A stretch of DNA of 64,000 bases from an uncultured Porphyromonadaceae bacterium (GTDB lineage Bacteria; Bacteroidota; Bacteroidia; Bacteroidales; Muribaculaceae): NCBI GenBank assembly GCA_900541555.1, contig UQKE01000006.1, positions 14,315-78,314 of the forward strand. The letters are read 5' to 3'. The position numbers and the translations under genes are program-made. Each line of letters opens with the position of its first letter. Positions within the stretch are counted from its first letter, which is position 1. Positions 37,319-46,507 of the stretch are shown here, piece by piece. A model generated the notes under the pieces. The model did no database searches. It was not told the DNA's origin and saw only the letters and a list, made by a program, of their open reading frames with translations.

Positions 37319-39168
37319 TTCTTCACCGGTTTAGTTTTAGTGTTCTCCACTGTTCCAATTGCTTCTACCGCTTCGGCAAAAACCTTATCCATTGAAATGC
37401 CTGCCGTTGCAGCCGATTGTGCATAACGGGCAAATTCACACTCATCCAATATGCGTATGATCCGATCAATATCGGCCTCATACATTCCATAATTTGTCAA
37501 CTCCTTGGAAATATTGTCGCGATTCAACTCCGACACCGGAATCGACAATTTGTCGCTGAAATATCCCCACAATGCCGTCAGCATTTCTTCATAGAATTGA
37601 TCGGACAAACCTTTTTGCAGAAAACGTTTGGCACGTTTCAACCGCTTAATCGCTATTTTATTTGCTCCTTTCTTCTTCATCAGCATTTCGTTCGCTCTGA
37701 GTTTTAAAGTCCTGCGATACAAAAATGCCACGAATAGGAATACGACGGACAAAACAACATAGAAAAGCACATTATGCCATCCCCCCAATATGTAAGCCAC
37801 GTCCTTCGACAAATGCATTTCCCCCGTATAGATTGGCAAGATGTCCTTCATTGGTTCATGATTGTAGCGAACAGCATTGGATGCCGTACCTTTCGCCACG
37901 TTCAAGTTGAAGCCTTCAACATTCACATGTTCATACTTTTCCGACGCCGGATTGAAATAAGAAAATGAAGTGCCTTCGATTTTAAACGTACCAACCGATT
38001 GCGGAACAAACGTATATTCTGCCTCTACTTTTCCTGTCAATGTGCTGCCTGATGGATTGGCGGATACCACAGTTTGAGGATCGTACATATCAAATTGCGA
38101 CGGGAAATTGAATTTCGGCATTGTCAAACCCTTTAAATTCCCCGAACCCGAAACTACGATCTTGACCGATGAAGCCTCATTGGTTCTAACTTGATTCTCC
38201 GGCAATACGCACGACACCTTGAAATTCCCGACTGCGCCTGTAAAATCAGCCGGACGGGGAGTCGGCAGCTCGCGCACATCGAGCGACGCACTGTTTGATT
38301 GCAACTTGATTGTCTTCTCGACAGGGCTTCTCATGCGCCCAAATGCCGTATTGATGGTTTCGAATTGCACCACCGTCAATTCATAACTTCCGGATGAAAT
38401 CTTCAATTGTCCACTTTGCTGCGGGAATAGAACTGATTGTTTCACCACATACGAATAGTAATTCTCACCATTGACATTCTCAAATTTTCCTTGCAACTGC
38501 ACCGGCACTTCTTGGGCCATAAAACCATTATAAGACGGCTGCACGTTGGTCAAGAATTTCGATATTTGATATTTTGAATACAACTTAATCGAACACAGCA
38601 CGCCTTCTTGCACATAGGCGGAAGGTTTCGACAAGACAATTCGCACAAACACGTCGTTATGCCCTATCGGCTTATCGGCAGTCTGGGTGTCAATGTCATA
38701 AACTTGCACAGATTGCGTGCGATTGCCCGATGTGTTTGTCGCCGACCGATCCGGCGGCAATATTTCCAACGACACCGGTCGTGTCGACAACGTTTTCCCA
38801 CCGACAATGGCGTTCGCCGCAGAAATCTTCACTGATCCTTGCTTTTCTGCCCGATACGTGTAGGTGTATCTTACAGAAGAGCTATGCCTTCTTTTCCCAT
38901 TGGTCGTTATGTCCGAACTCGATTGCATAATTGCCGGCCCAAACAAAAAACGGCAATTCGGTATCTCTTTAATTTCTATATTCTGCGGATATTCAGGAGA
39001 GTTTTCAAGCACATAAGTTATTGAAAACTTATTCCCTTCAATCACCTGCGATGGCGCTTCCACTCGAAATGAGACAGAAGCTGCATGCAAAGACATGCCA
39101 ATGAAGGGTAACAACAATAGTGCTATTGTTCTCCAATAAAATCTAATTATATTCTTTTTCATCACCAT
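37315..39168 (-). CDS. batD: BatD: large exported beta-domain protein with C-terminal membrane anchor
   Basis: The 617-residue product has a signal peptide (about 10-30), a long beta-rich periplasmic part with BatD-type segments (VEGNKFSITYVLEN, KTLSTRPVSLEILPP), a transmembrane helix (about 455-475, LFYVVLSVVFLFVAFLYRR) and a cytoplasmic helical tail (about 480-617). Two starts are possible: the ATG at 39168 overlaps batC by 7 bp, and the next one, at 39162, forms a TGATG junction with the batC stop. Coupling with batC is clear either way. Confidence 0.88.
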   Translation of the reverse strand: MVMKKNIIRFYWRTIALLLLPFIGMSLHAASVSFRVEAPSQVIEGNKFSITYVLENSPEYPQNIEIKEIPNCRFLFGPAIMQSSSDITTNGKRRHSSSVRYTYTYRAEKQGSVKISAANAIVGGKTLSTRPVSLEILPPDRSATNTSGNRTQSVQVYDIDTQTADKPIGHNDVFVRIVLSKPSAYVQEGVLCSIKLYSKYQISKFLTNVQPSYNGFMAQEVPVQLQGKFENVNGENYYSYVVKQSVLFPQQSGQLKISSGSYELTVVQFETINTAFGRMRSPVEKTIKLQSNSASLDVRELPTPRPADFTGAVGNFKVSCVLPENQVRTNEASSVKIVVSGSGNLKGLTMPKFNFPSQFDMYDPQTVVSANPSGSTLTGKVEAEYTFVPQSVGTFKIEGTSFSYFNPASEKYEHVNVEGFNLNVAKGTASNAVRYNHEPMKDILPIYTGEMHLSKDVAYILGGWHNVLFYVVLSVVFLFVAFLYRRTLKLRANEMLMKKKGANKIAIKRLKRAKRFLQKGLSDQFYEEMLTALWGYFSDKLSIPVSELNRDNISKELTNYGMYEADIDRIIRILDECEFARYAQSAATAGISMDKVFAEAVEAIGTVENTKTKPVKK

Positions 39169-39899
39169 GGTTTCTGACTTCTGGGACGTCCTTGCATTTG
39201 CTGCGCTTTGCGTTTGTTCACTTTGTCGCGCGTATTTTTCTCTTCATTTTGAACAGCATTCAGAATATTATCAGGCGTCGTGTTTTGCAATTGCGGCTTA
39301 TCCTGTTTCGGTGGATTAGCTTGCGGCTGATTTTGCTGTTGCTGATCTTGTTGCTTGTCTTGATCCTTATTTTGGTCTTTATCCTGCTGTTGTTGCTGAT
39401 TGCTTTGGTTTTCTTGCAACTTTTTTTGTGCCATCCGGAGATTCTTCCGTGCTTGGTCGTCGGCCGGATTAATGCGCAACGATTCTTTAAAGAAATCGAC
39501 ACTCGACTGGTAGTCCTCCGTGTCGTAGGCCAATCGGCCCAAATCATAAAAAGATTTTTGCTTCAATTGCTTAGAAGCGGATTGTGCGGTTGCCACATCT
39601 CCAAACAACTTTGCAGCTTGTTGCGTCAAGACAGAATCTTGCGGGTTGTTTTCTCCGCTTCGTTGTTTCAACAAAGTCGTAGCCAAATTAAATTTGGCAA
39701 TTTGCGAATCCGGATTCTTCTCCAACACTTGCTTATAGCAATTTTCGGCATCCGAATACTTTTCTTTTTCAAAATATTCGTTGCCGCTTTTGATCAGGTT
39801 GCGCTCCTTTTTGGTTTCTTGCCCTGCCAACGACAATGGCGACACCAACAAAAAAGCCGTAGCCATCAGCAATATTACGTATCTCGTTTTCATCTTCAT
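39162..39899 (-). CDS. batC: BatC: TPR protein with glutamine-rich low-complexity tail
   Basis: The ATG at 39899 overlaps the batB stop as ATGA and begins a signal peptide (MKMKTRYVILLMATAFLLV), so it is preferred over an ATG at 39935 inside batB; 245 residues. TPR units cover about 40-160 (YFEKEKYSDAENCYKQVL, LGRLAYDTEDYQSSVDFF). The next 60 residues are nearly all Gln, Asp, Lys and Asn, followed by a short basic end. The low-complexity part is probably unstructured. Confidence 0.86.
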   Translation of the reverse strand: MKMKTRYVILLMATAFLLVSPLSLAGQETKKERNLIKSGNEYFEKEKYSDAENCYKQVLEKNPDSQIAKFNLATTLLKQRSGENNPQDSVLTQQAAKLFGDVATAQSASKQLKQKSFYDLGRLAYDTEDYQSSVDFFKESLRINPADDQARKNLRMAQKKLQENQSNQQQQQDKDQNKDQDKQQDQQQQNQPQANPPKQDKPQLQNTTPDNILNAVQNEEKNTRDKVNKRKAQQMQGRPRSQKPW

Positions 39900-40936
39900 G
39901 CTTGTTTTCCAAAAAAGTTTGTATTGATAAGCCATGAAATTTTCTTGTCCGACACCAACAAGTCAATTATCAACAAAGCTAATGCAATCCATGCAAAAAC
40001 AGGAAATTGCTCGTCGTTGGGCGTAAATATCTTCTTTTGCATGTTCGCTTTTTTAGCTTTCGCAATCTGGTCGGCAAGAATATCCACTGCATCGGAATTA
40101 TTTGCCGACACATACACGCCCGTGCCGATTTTTGCTATATCCATAGCCATCTCTTCATTGCATGCAGTCATCGCAGCCTGTCCATTCTCATCCGTCAGGA
40201 AAGTTCCATCGCCAAGAGGTATGGCCATAGGTTTCGAAGTCCCGACGCTTACTACATCGATTTCCACGCCTTTCTCTTTTGCAGTCTTAGCAGCTCTGAC
40301 CGCATCATCCTCATGATTTTCCCCATCCGTAATCAGCACTATTGATTTTTGGCATTGCGGATTTTCGGAAAAAGCAGTCATCGACAAATCGATAGCCGCG
40401 CCTATTGCCGTCCCTTGATTCGAAATCAAAGAAGGCGACAAACTATTCAGAAATAATTTGGCCGAACTGAAATCGTCTGTAACCGGAAGTTGCAAATAGG
40501 CATCGCCGGCAAAAACGACAATCCCGACTTTATCATTTTCAAATTTATCGATTAATTTCTCAACCAAAAATTTTGAACGTTGCAGCCGGCTGATTCCTTT
40601 CGGATCTTCCGTCGAAGAGGCCAACATCGAATTAGAAATATCGAGAGCCACCACCACTTCCGAGCCTTGCACATTCACTGTGCTTGCCGACGCTTCGCCT
40701 TTCGCGCGAGGTCGCGCCAAAATGACGACGATCACAGCCACCAGCAGCAATTCCAATGAAATTTTTATCCAAGGCGTATATCGCGACACTTCCGGCATTT
40801 GAAGATTCAACACCGGCAATTGCCCGAATTGCTTTAACTTCTTATTTCTTGCTTTCCGCGTCAGGACATATAATCCAAACAATATTGGCAAAAGCAATAA
40901 TAAAATCAATAATTGGGGATATCCGAAACTAAACAT
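39896..40936 (-). CDS. batB: BatB: von Willebrand factor A-domain membrane protein
   Basis: The 346-residue product has membrane segments near the N-terminus (about 8-25 and 60-78) and at the C-terminus (about 310-330), enclosing a VWA domain with a complete MIDAS start DISNS (about 95-99), the Thr of NQGTAIG and the Asp of LITDGENHEDD. It is paralogous to BatA. Both are expected to interact with the MoxR ATPase encoded at the operon start. Confidence 0.9.
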   Translation of the reverse strand: MFSFGYPQLLILLLLLPILFGLYVLTRKARNKKLKQFGQLPVLNLQMPEVSRYTPWIKISLELLLVAVIVVILARPRAKGEASASTVNVQGSEVVVALDISNSMLASSTEDPKGISRLQRSKFLVEKLIDKFENDKVGIVVFAGDAYLQLPVTDDFSSAKLFLNSLSPSLISNQGTAIGAAIDLSMTAFSENPQCQKSIVLITDGENHEDDAVRAAKTAKEKGVEIDVVSVGTSKPMAIPLGDGTFLTDENGQAAMTACNEEMAMDIAKIGTGVYVSANNSDAVDILADQIAKAKKANMQKKIFTPNDEQFPVFAWIALALLIIDLLVSDKKISWLINTNFFGKQA

Positions 40937-40948
40937 ATCGCATACAAT

Positions 40949-41938
40949 TTAAGGCATCGTTCGCAACAACGTGTTGCGAAGAAGCAAATCTATACCAACA
41001 AATGCAAGAAGCAACCATGCCCATAGCATGTAGTCGTCCTCCACATTTCGATAATTTTTGACATCCAACGTCGTCTTTTCCAAAGCGTCGATTTCTGAAA
41101 AAATATTTTCCAGCGCTTGATTGTCAGTAGCTCGGTAATAACGTCCTCCGGTCTTATCGGCTATCGATTTCAATGTCTTTTCATCAATCGTCACTTTTAG
41201 ATAATCATATTCTATTTTTCCATAATAATTGATGCCGACAGGCGACAATGCGCTTCCATTCGATCCGACTCCTATCGTATATACCTTGATTCCTTTCTCC
41301 CGCGCAATGTCGGCTGCAGTTTCCGGAGCGACAAGACCGGTATTGTTGGAACCATCTGTCAGCAATATGATACTTTTGGACTTCGCCTTTCCATCAACAA
41401 TTCGGTTTATGGCCGTCGCCAATCCGTCGCCAATGGCTGTGCCATCTTCCAACATGCCCATTTCAAGGCTATTGATTGAATTAAGCAATATCGTCTTATC
41501 ATTTGTCATCGGAGTTTGCGTGAAACATTCTCCCGCAAAAACCACCAACCCGATATTATCGGTTTCTCTTCCCTGCACAAATTTCGCCGCGACTTCTTTT
41601 GCCGCGCCAAATCGATCGGGCGTAAAATCTTGGGCCAACATGCTAGTCGACATATCAAGGGCTATAACAATATCAGTCCCTTCCACATTCGATGAAATCC
41701 ATTTGTTATGAGTTTGCGGACGGCAAAGAATCACGATGACGCATCCGATTGCAAGCAACCGCAAAATAAAAAGCCCATGCTTCAAATAAACCCGATAAGA
41801 TGTCCGCAACGATTTGACGGCATCCAAATTCGAAATGTGAATTGCCGGATCTATTTTTCTAAGTTTATATATATACCATGCAATTAATGGTATGTAAATC
41901 AGAAACAACCAAAACAGATAAGGTCTTGCAAATTCCAT
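40949..41938 (-). CDS. batA: BatA: von Willebrand factor A-domain membrane protein
   Basis: The 329-residue product has two N-terminal membrane segments (about 6-22 and 55-75), a VWA domain with MIDAS motif DMSTS (about 94-98), EDGTAIGDGL and ILLTDGSNN, and a C-terminal membrane segment (about 305-322). It lies 12 bp before batB and 11 bp after the BatD-like gene. The protein is anchored in the inner membrane. Confidence 0.9.
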   Translation of the reverse strand: MEFARPYLFWLFLIYIPLIAWYIYKLRKIDPAIHISNLDAVKSLRTSYRVYLKHGLFILRLLAIGCVIVILCRPQTHNKWISSNVEGTDIVIALDMSTSMLAQDFTPDRFGAAKEVAAKFVQGRETDNIGLVVFAGECFTQTPMTNDKTILLNSINSLEMGMLEDGTAIGDGLATAINRIVDGKAKSKSIILLTDGSNNTGLVAPETAADIAREKGIKVYTIGVGSNGSALSPVGINYYGKIEYDYLKVTIDEKTLKSIADKTGGRYYRATDNQALENIFSEIDALEKTTLDVKNYRNVEDDYMLWAWLLLAFVGIDLLLRNTLLRTMP

Positions 41939-41949
41939 AGTCTTGCTTT

Positions 41950-42984
41950 TTAATCTCTTTTTATTTCGTCGCTTCTTTTAGTGTCTTCTTCAATTTGACT
42001 TGTCGATTCTGCATTTTTCGAATCCGGAGACGGCATTTCTACCGGCTTGTTTTTCTCCACAAATTCAAAAGCAAAAGAATACGACTGCTCGTTTTCGTCG
42101 GTCGAAGGCGACATTTTGGCAAATTTCACAAAATCGGCAATCTCGAGCAATGCTCTCAATTCGTTTTGACATTCCACCGTATCAATAGCGGCTACGGAAC
42201 TCAAAATCTGCGATGAAGTCATTTCCATTGCGCCAACTTCATAACGGCGCGATATGTACCGGCGCACGATATCTGTCAGTCGCGTATAATATAATTTGCA
42301 ATCTCCTCGTTGCCAAACATTTTGCGCTTTTAATTCTTTCAAAGAAAGCATCGCTTCTTCATAGGGAGGAAGCAAAGGCTTTTTTTGCAAGAAAGGCAAA
42401 ATCGGCCGACCGGCTTTCCAACGTTTATACAGATAGTATGCCAAGATTGAAAGCCCTATCAGCAAGAGTGCTCCCAAAGTCCACCAAAGCCAACGCAATT
42501 GTTCCGCATCAGGCAAAAAATCCCAAAATTTGGATTCCGGCTGCTCCAACGGCTTATAATCATACAAGCCGTTCTTCTCCAATTCGCTGACATCGACATC
42601 CAACACTTTCAATGAAACCGAATTTGAAACTATCGTATCCCCGTCGCAAACAAACGCCAATCCCGGAATCGAATATTCACCCGGGTCGAACGATTGTACC
42701 GGCAACACATAGTTTATTTGTTCGCGATTGTTTCCCAAATCAGTGTTCGTCTGCTTCGGTGAGTCTGCCACTTCCACATTCTTAACCAATGTGTCTTGCG
42801 GAATGAAAAGCTCTCCCGAAGCCGTTTTGTCTTTGACAACCGTAACCCTTACGTTCGTTTTATTCCCCATCAGCATGGTAGTGGAATCGATTGTCGCCTT
42901 GATTGTGGGAGGAGCGGCAACAGCCGTAGTCGCCACAAAAAACAACAATACGAACGCGATTGATTTTATATTGATTTTTGCCAT
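41950..42984 (-). CDS. BatD-like membrane protein of the bat operon
   Basis: The 344-residue product has a signal peptide (about 1-23), a beta-rich periplasmic domain (about 24-150; TMLMGNKTNVRVTV, SFDPGEYSIPGLAF), a transmembrane helix (about 163-185, WLWWTLGALLLIGLSILAYYL) and a cytoplasmic helical domain (about 205-300; YEEAMLSLKEL, LYYTRLTDIVRRYISRRY) like the tail of BatD. This layout recurs between DUF58 and batA in many Bacteroidota operons, with no settled name. It lies 3 bp after the DUF58 gene. Confidence 0.82.
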   Translation of the reverse strand: MAKINIKSIAFVLLFFVATTAVAAPPTIKATIDSTTMLMGNKTNVRVTVVKDKTASGELFIPQDTLVKNVEVADSPKQTNTDLGNNREQINYVLPVQSFDPGEYSIPGLAFVCDGDTIVSNSVSLKVLDVDVSELEKNGLYDYKPLEQPESKFWDFLPDAEQLRWLWWTLGALLLIGLSILAYYLYKRWKAGRPILPFLQKKPLLPPYEEAMLSLKELKAQNVWQRGDCKLYYTRLTDIVRRYISRRYEVGAMEMTSSQILSSVAAIDTVECQNELRALLEIADFVKFAKMSPSTDENEQSYSFAFEFVEKNKPVEMPSPDSKNAESTSQIEEDTKRSDEIKRD

Positions 42985-42987
42985 ATA

Positions 42988-43866
42988 TTATCGCCTTACG
43001 CCTCTCATCTTAAACATCGCCATCAATGCCTTTACATAGTCTTCGTCTGTTGCTATCGAAGCATGGTCCACTTTGCTTTTCGCAAATCGATCATTCATCT
43101 CGATTTGATGCTGATACCACCATTTGCCATATAAATTCCTAACTTTTCGAGAACTTGTATTGACCCATTTGCTGACTCCGCTTTCCATGTCGTACAGCTT
43201 GACAAGCCCAATCTTTGGCAACGCGGTTTCTCGCTTGTCGTAAACCTGAATTGCTGTCAAATCATGTTTGCGCCCGCATATTGTCATTGCTTGCAGATAG
43301 TCCTTGGAATCAATAAAGTCGGATATTAAGAATGTCGTGCACCGCTTTTTGATGGCGTCCGTCAGAAATTTCAAAGCGAAACCGATATCAGTGCCTCCAT
43401 TCTCCGGAGTAAAATCAAGCAACTCTCTTATTATCAAAAGTATGTGCTTTCTTCCTTTTTGCGGCGGAATAAACTTTTCAACTTTATCGGAGAAAAAAAT
43501 CACTCCTACTTTATCCTTGTTCTGAATGGCAGAGAATGCCAACGTCGCAGCAATTTCAGAAATAAATTCCCTCTTTACAGAACCGACCGCGCCAAATTTT
43601 CCACTATTCGACACGTCGATCATCAGCAACACTGTCAGCTCCCGCTCTTCCTCGTACACCTTCACGTATGGACGATTATTGCGCGCCGTCACGTTCCAAT
43701 CAATATCCCGAATCTCATCGCCATATTGATATTCGCGGACTTCTGAAAAAGTGACCCCTCGTCCCTTAAAAGCGGAATGATATTCTCCCGCAAAAATATT
43801 TTGCGAAAGGCCGCGAGTCTTAATTTCGATCTGCCTGACTTTCCTCAAAAGTTCATTGGCATCCAT
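42988..43866 (-). CDS. DUF58 family protein (VWA-like partner of MoxR)
   Basis: The ATG at 43866 is preferred over a TTG at 43875; 292 residues. The DUF58 signature is clear: GRGVTFSEVREYQYGDEIRDIDWNVTARN split over about 33-63, then VKVYEEERELTVLLMIDVSNSG with a MIDAS-like DVSNS. The protein is cytoplasmic. DUF58 proteins are regularly encoded beside MoxR AAA+ ATPases and are thought to be metal-dependent adaptors or substrates. The gene is 18 bp downstream of moxR. Confidence 0.9.
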   Translation of the reverse strand: MDANELLRKVRQIEIKTRGLSQNIFAGEYHSAFKGRGVTFSEVREYQYGDEIRDIDWNVTARNNRPYVKVYEEERELTVLLMIDVSNSGKFGAVGSVKREFISEIAATLAFSAIQNKDKVGVIFFSDKVEKFIPPQKGRKHILLIIRELLDFTPENGGTDIGFALKFLTDAIKKRCTTFLISDFIDSKDYLQAMTICGRKHDLTAIQVYDKRETALPKIGLVKLYDMESGVSKWVNTSSRKVRNLYGKWWYQHQIEMNDRFAKSKVDHASIATDEDYVKALMAMFKMRGVRR

Positions 43867-43884
43867 TTGCTTCAAATTTAAAGG

Positions 43885-44883
43885 CTACGGAACGATTATC
43901 TTATCCAAAATATTGCTGATAATTTCATCGGAAGAAATATTATTTGCTTCTGCCTCATAAGTAAGCCCTATGCGATGGCGCAAAACGTCGTGGCACACTG
44001 CCCGCACGTCTTCCGGAAGCACATAGCCACGTCCTTTCAAAAAGGCAAACGAACGCGCCGCAAGCGCCAACCCGATAGATGCGCGCGGCGAACCGCCCAC
44101 TGAAATCAATCCGGCCAAATCCGGCAATCCGCAATTTTCCGGATGGCGGGTGGCATCGACTATGTCAACTATGTATTGTCCGATTTTATCGTCTATATAT
44201 ATTTGCGCCACAACTTGTTGCGCTTCAATAATATCCTTCGGGTTCAAGAGCGGACGAATCTCGGAAGAAACCCGTTTCAGATTTTGATTGACAATCTGCT
44301 TCTCTTCGTCTTTTGTCGGATATGTGACAACAACTTTCAGCAGGAAACGATCCACTTGCGCCTCAGGAAGCGGATATGTGCCTTCTTGCTCTATGGGATT
44401 CTGCGTCGCCATCACCAAAAATGGCTCATCGAGTTTAAATGTATCGTCGCCGATTGTCACTTGCCGTTCCTGCATAGCTTCCAACAATGCGCTTTGCACT
44501 TTTGCCGGCGCACGGTTGATTTCATCGGCCAACACAAAGTTTGCAAAAATAGGACCTTTTTTTATTTGGAAAGTTTCTTTCTGCACGCTATACATCATTG
44601 TTCCGACCACGTCTGCCGGCAACAAATCGGGAGTAAATTGTATTCGATTGTACTTTGCATCGATAATGGATGCCAATGTTTTTATTGCCAACGTTTTTGC
44701 AAGTCCGGGAACACCTTCAAGCAAAATATGGCCATTTGAAAGCAACGCTATCAACAAAGAATCAATCAAATGTTTTTGCCCGACAATTGTTTGATTCATA
44801 CCTTGATTCACCAAATTCACGATATTGCTTTTGCTTGCAATCAAATCGTTTAATTCTTTGATGTTTACAATCCCATTATTCAT
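43885..44883 (-). CDS. MoxR family AAA+ ATPase
   Basis: The 332-residue product has Walker A GVPGLAKT (about 57-64), Walker B FVLADEINRA (about 115-124), sensor 1 ATQNPIEQEGTYPLPEAQ (about 160-177) and the C-terminal lid domain (GGSPRASIGLALAARSFA). MoxR ATPases act as chaperones that assemble or activate VWA-domain protein complexes, here probably the Bat proteins. It is the first gene of the operon running to batE and has its own -7 box upstream. Confidence 0.93.
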   Translation of the reverse strand: MNNGIVNIKELNDLIASKSNIVNLVNQGMNQTIVGQKHLIDSLLIALLSNGHILLEGVPGLAKTLAIKTLASIIDAKYNRIQFTPDLLPADVVGTMMYSVQKETFQIKKGPIFANFVLADEINRAPAKVQSALLEAMQERQVTIGDDTFKLDEPFLVMATQNPIEQEGTYPLPEAQVDRFLLKVVVTYPTKDEEKQIVNQNLKRVSSEIRPLLNPKDIIEAQQVVAQIYIDDKIGQYIVDIVDATRHPENCGLPDLAGLISVGGSPRASIGLALAARSFAFLKGRGYVLPEDVRAVCHDVLRHRIGLTYEAEANNISSDEIISNILDKIIVP

Positions 44884-44940
44884 AAATATCTCGTTTATTG
44901 TCTAATAATTCTTTAATTCTGTCCGATGTTTCTTCTCTTG

Positions 44941-44948
44941 CAAAATTA
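44941..44948 (-). promoter_or_regulatory. -7 box TAATTTTG for the moxR-bat operon
   Basis: Minus-strand TAATTTTG matches TAnnTTTG, about 58 bp before the moxR ATG. A -33 with correct spacing is not obvious. Confidence 0.5.
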
Positions 44949-45018
44949 TATACGCCACGTCGAAATTAGCTCTTTCCGCGTGTTAATTTTCCGTATTTTA
45001 AGTTTACAATGTTAAAGC

Positions 45019-46029
45019 CTATCGAAAACTTTGCTGTATTTTCAGCGCTTCGATTTCTGCTTTCTTGATACTCTCAGAATTAGATTTGTCAATCCCGTAT
45101 TTTTCGGGTGCCGGAATTTTCAGCACGATGCCAACCGGCAAATTGTCGGGATCCTTTATAACGTCCTTATTTTCCAAATATATATATACCCAGAAAGCAT
45201 AATGTCCATAAAATTTCCTTGAGATATTGCTCAGATAAGCGGTTTCTGTCACCTTAAACGTTTGGGGTTCTTGTTGGATGGCATTTGCTTCTTTTTCCTT
45301 TTGCACCTGTTCCATCATTGATGTCGAATCATTCTGCACAACAGGAGTTGCATTCGCGACAACCTCATTCGTCGCCTTGCCTGCTGCCTCAGGCAAATCC
45401 TTACGCTGTTCGAAGCGCAACATTCCCAAATAATAGAATATACCGGCAACAATCGCAATCGCAGCAACGCCCGTCGCAAATCCGCCCAAAAATGGACACC
45501 CTTTCCATCGGCTTCTTTGAGTGCGTTCTACAATCTCCGTGTCCATATTTTCTGCAAGTTCTTCCTCTTTCTCAACTTCAATCTCGCTTTCTTCGGGCTC
45601 TTGTTCCTGCACAGCATCGCCTTGCGCGGCATCGTCGACCTGCGGCTCGCCCACATCGTTCACCTCAAACTGCTCGCAGCAAGAATCTGCTTGTGAAGAT
45701 TCTTCTTGTTGTTTAAAATCCGAATCCGGTTGCATAGGAAGCGCTCGTTCCGTTTCCGAATCGCTGAAATCTTCATCCAACGCCACCGGCTCAAAACAAT
45801 CGAATGCAGCATTCACAAATTCGGCAAGCTCTTTATCGGCGACATAAACCACCTTGTCGCCCGCAATGCCAAATTTTCCAATTTTGTCCACCTTGACCCC
45901 ATCGGCCATCCGCTCTGAAATCAAAGCGAAAAAACTCTTTAAAAAAGTGCTGCACAAGGCTTCAGAAGTATTTGTCAAAGCCGACAGTTCTGCCACTATA
46001 TCTTGAAAAACTGCAACCTTATTTGCCAT
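45019..46029 (-). CDS. HU-like domain / transmembrane / LysM-like protein
   Basis: The start is taken at 46029 (MANKVAVFQDIV), which overlaps the upstream HU gene by 11 bp; 336 residues. Residues about 1-90 form an HU-like domain (FLKSFFALISERMADGVKVDKIGKFGI). An acidic linker of about 80 residues (Glu/Asp/Gln-rich) and a basic patch (RTQRSRWKG) come next, followed by one transmembrane helix (about 180-205, GFATGVAAIAIVAGIFYYLGML). The C-terminal segment (about 255-315) resembles LysM (FKVTETAYLSNISRKFYG, DPDNLPVGIVLKIP). The topology implied is HU part in the cytoplasm and LysM part in the periplasm. Nucleoid-envelope tethering is inference. Confidence 0.75.
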   Translation of the reverse strand: MANKVAVFQDIVAELSALTNTSEALCSTFLKSFFALISERMADGVKVDKIGKFGIAGDKVVYVADKELAEFVNAAFDCFEPVALDEDFSDSETERALPMQPDSDFKQQEESSQADSCCEQFEVNDVGEPQVDDAAQGDAVQEQEPEESEIEVEKEEELAENMDTEIVERTQRSRWKGCPFLGGFATGVAAIAIVAGIFYYLGMLRFEQRKDLPEAAGKATNEVVANATPVVQNDSTSMMEQVQKEKEANAIQQEPQTFKVTETAYLSNISRKFYGHYAFWVYIYLENKDVIKDPDNLPVGIVLKIPAPEKYGIDKSNSESIKKAEIEALKIQQSFR

Positions 46030-46315
46030 CGTCGCCTCCTTTTCCGGAAATTTTATTTTTAAGAATCGTGCTCGGTTCAAATTGCAATCTCACCTCAGGC
46101 GGAAATAATGTTTTCTTTCCGGTATCCAAATCGGTTTCAACTCGTTCCATTATTTTTTCTCCCGAGAATTTCCCGAATCCCGGAATCGCCACGCTTTCCA
46201 ATGCGCCACATTTTTCTTTCAAAATATTGGCAAATCCTTCCACCAAAGCAATCACATCCGATTCCGGACGCCCTATCCTTTTAGACAATTCTGCGATAAA
46301 TTCTTTATTCTCCAT
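46019..46315 (-). CDS. HU/IHF family DNA-binding protein
   Basis: The 98-residue product has the bacterial histone-like fold: helical N-terminus NKEFIAELSKRIGRPESDVIALVEGFANIL, then the beta-turn SVAIPGFGKFSGEKI and an arm region ending RLQFEPSTILKNKI. It is close in size to HU (90-100 residues). Its last 11 bp overlap the start of the membrane-anchored HU-like gene, so the two are translated together and might form heterodimers through their HU parts. Confidence 0.87.
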   Translation of the reverse strand: MENKEFIAELSKRIGRPESDVIALVEGFANILKEKCGALESVAIPGFGKFSGEKIMERVETDLDTGKKTLFPPEVRLQFEPSTILKNKISGKGGDDGK

Positions 46316-46380
46316 GAAGCCTTTAACTCAAAAAAATGGTGTCAATCGCAATTGCCCGTCCACACAAGCAATTACTTTCA

Positions 46381-46388
46381 CAAAAGTA
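46381..46388 (-). promoter_or_regulatory. -7 box TACTTTTG for the HU pair
   Basis: Minus-strand TACTTTTG matches TAnnTTTG, 65 bp before the HU ATG. Confidence 0.5.
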
Positions 46389-46446
46389 ATGAAATTACCC
46401 GCACAATTATGCACATCGGCAATAATAAAAAGCCCAAAGCCCCACA

Positions 46447-46484
46447 AAAAAACAACAGGCCACGCCCATAAGCGCAGCCTGTCG
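46447..46484 (-). terminator. Intrinsic terminator after rpsP
   Basis: ACAGGC (46455-46460) pairs with GCCTGT (46477-46482) with further GC pairs inside, and the minus strand runs into TGTTTTTTTG. Confidence 0.75.
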
Positions 46485-46507
46485 TTTTTCCAACGAATTT
46501 GCAAAAT

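Noticed and set aside
39192..40316. 374-codon open frame opposite batC and batB
   Set aside because: Its leucine-rich N-terminus is the complement of the Gln-rich stretch of BatC; no independent start signal.
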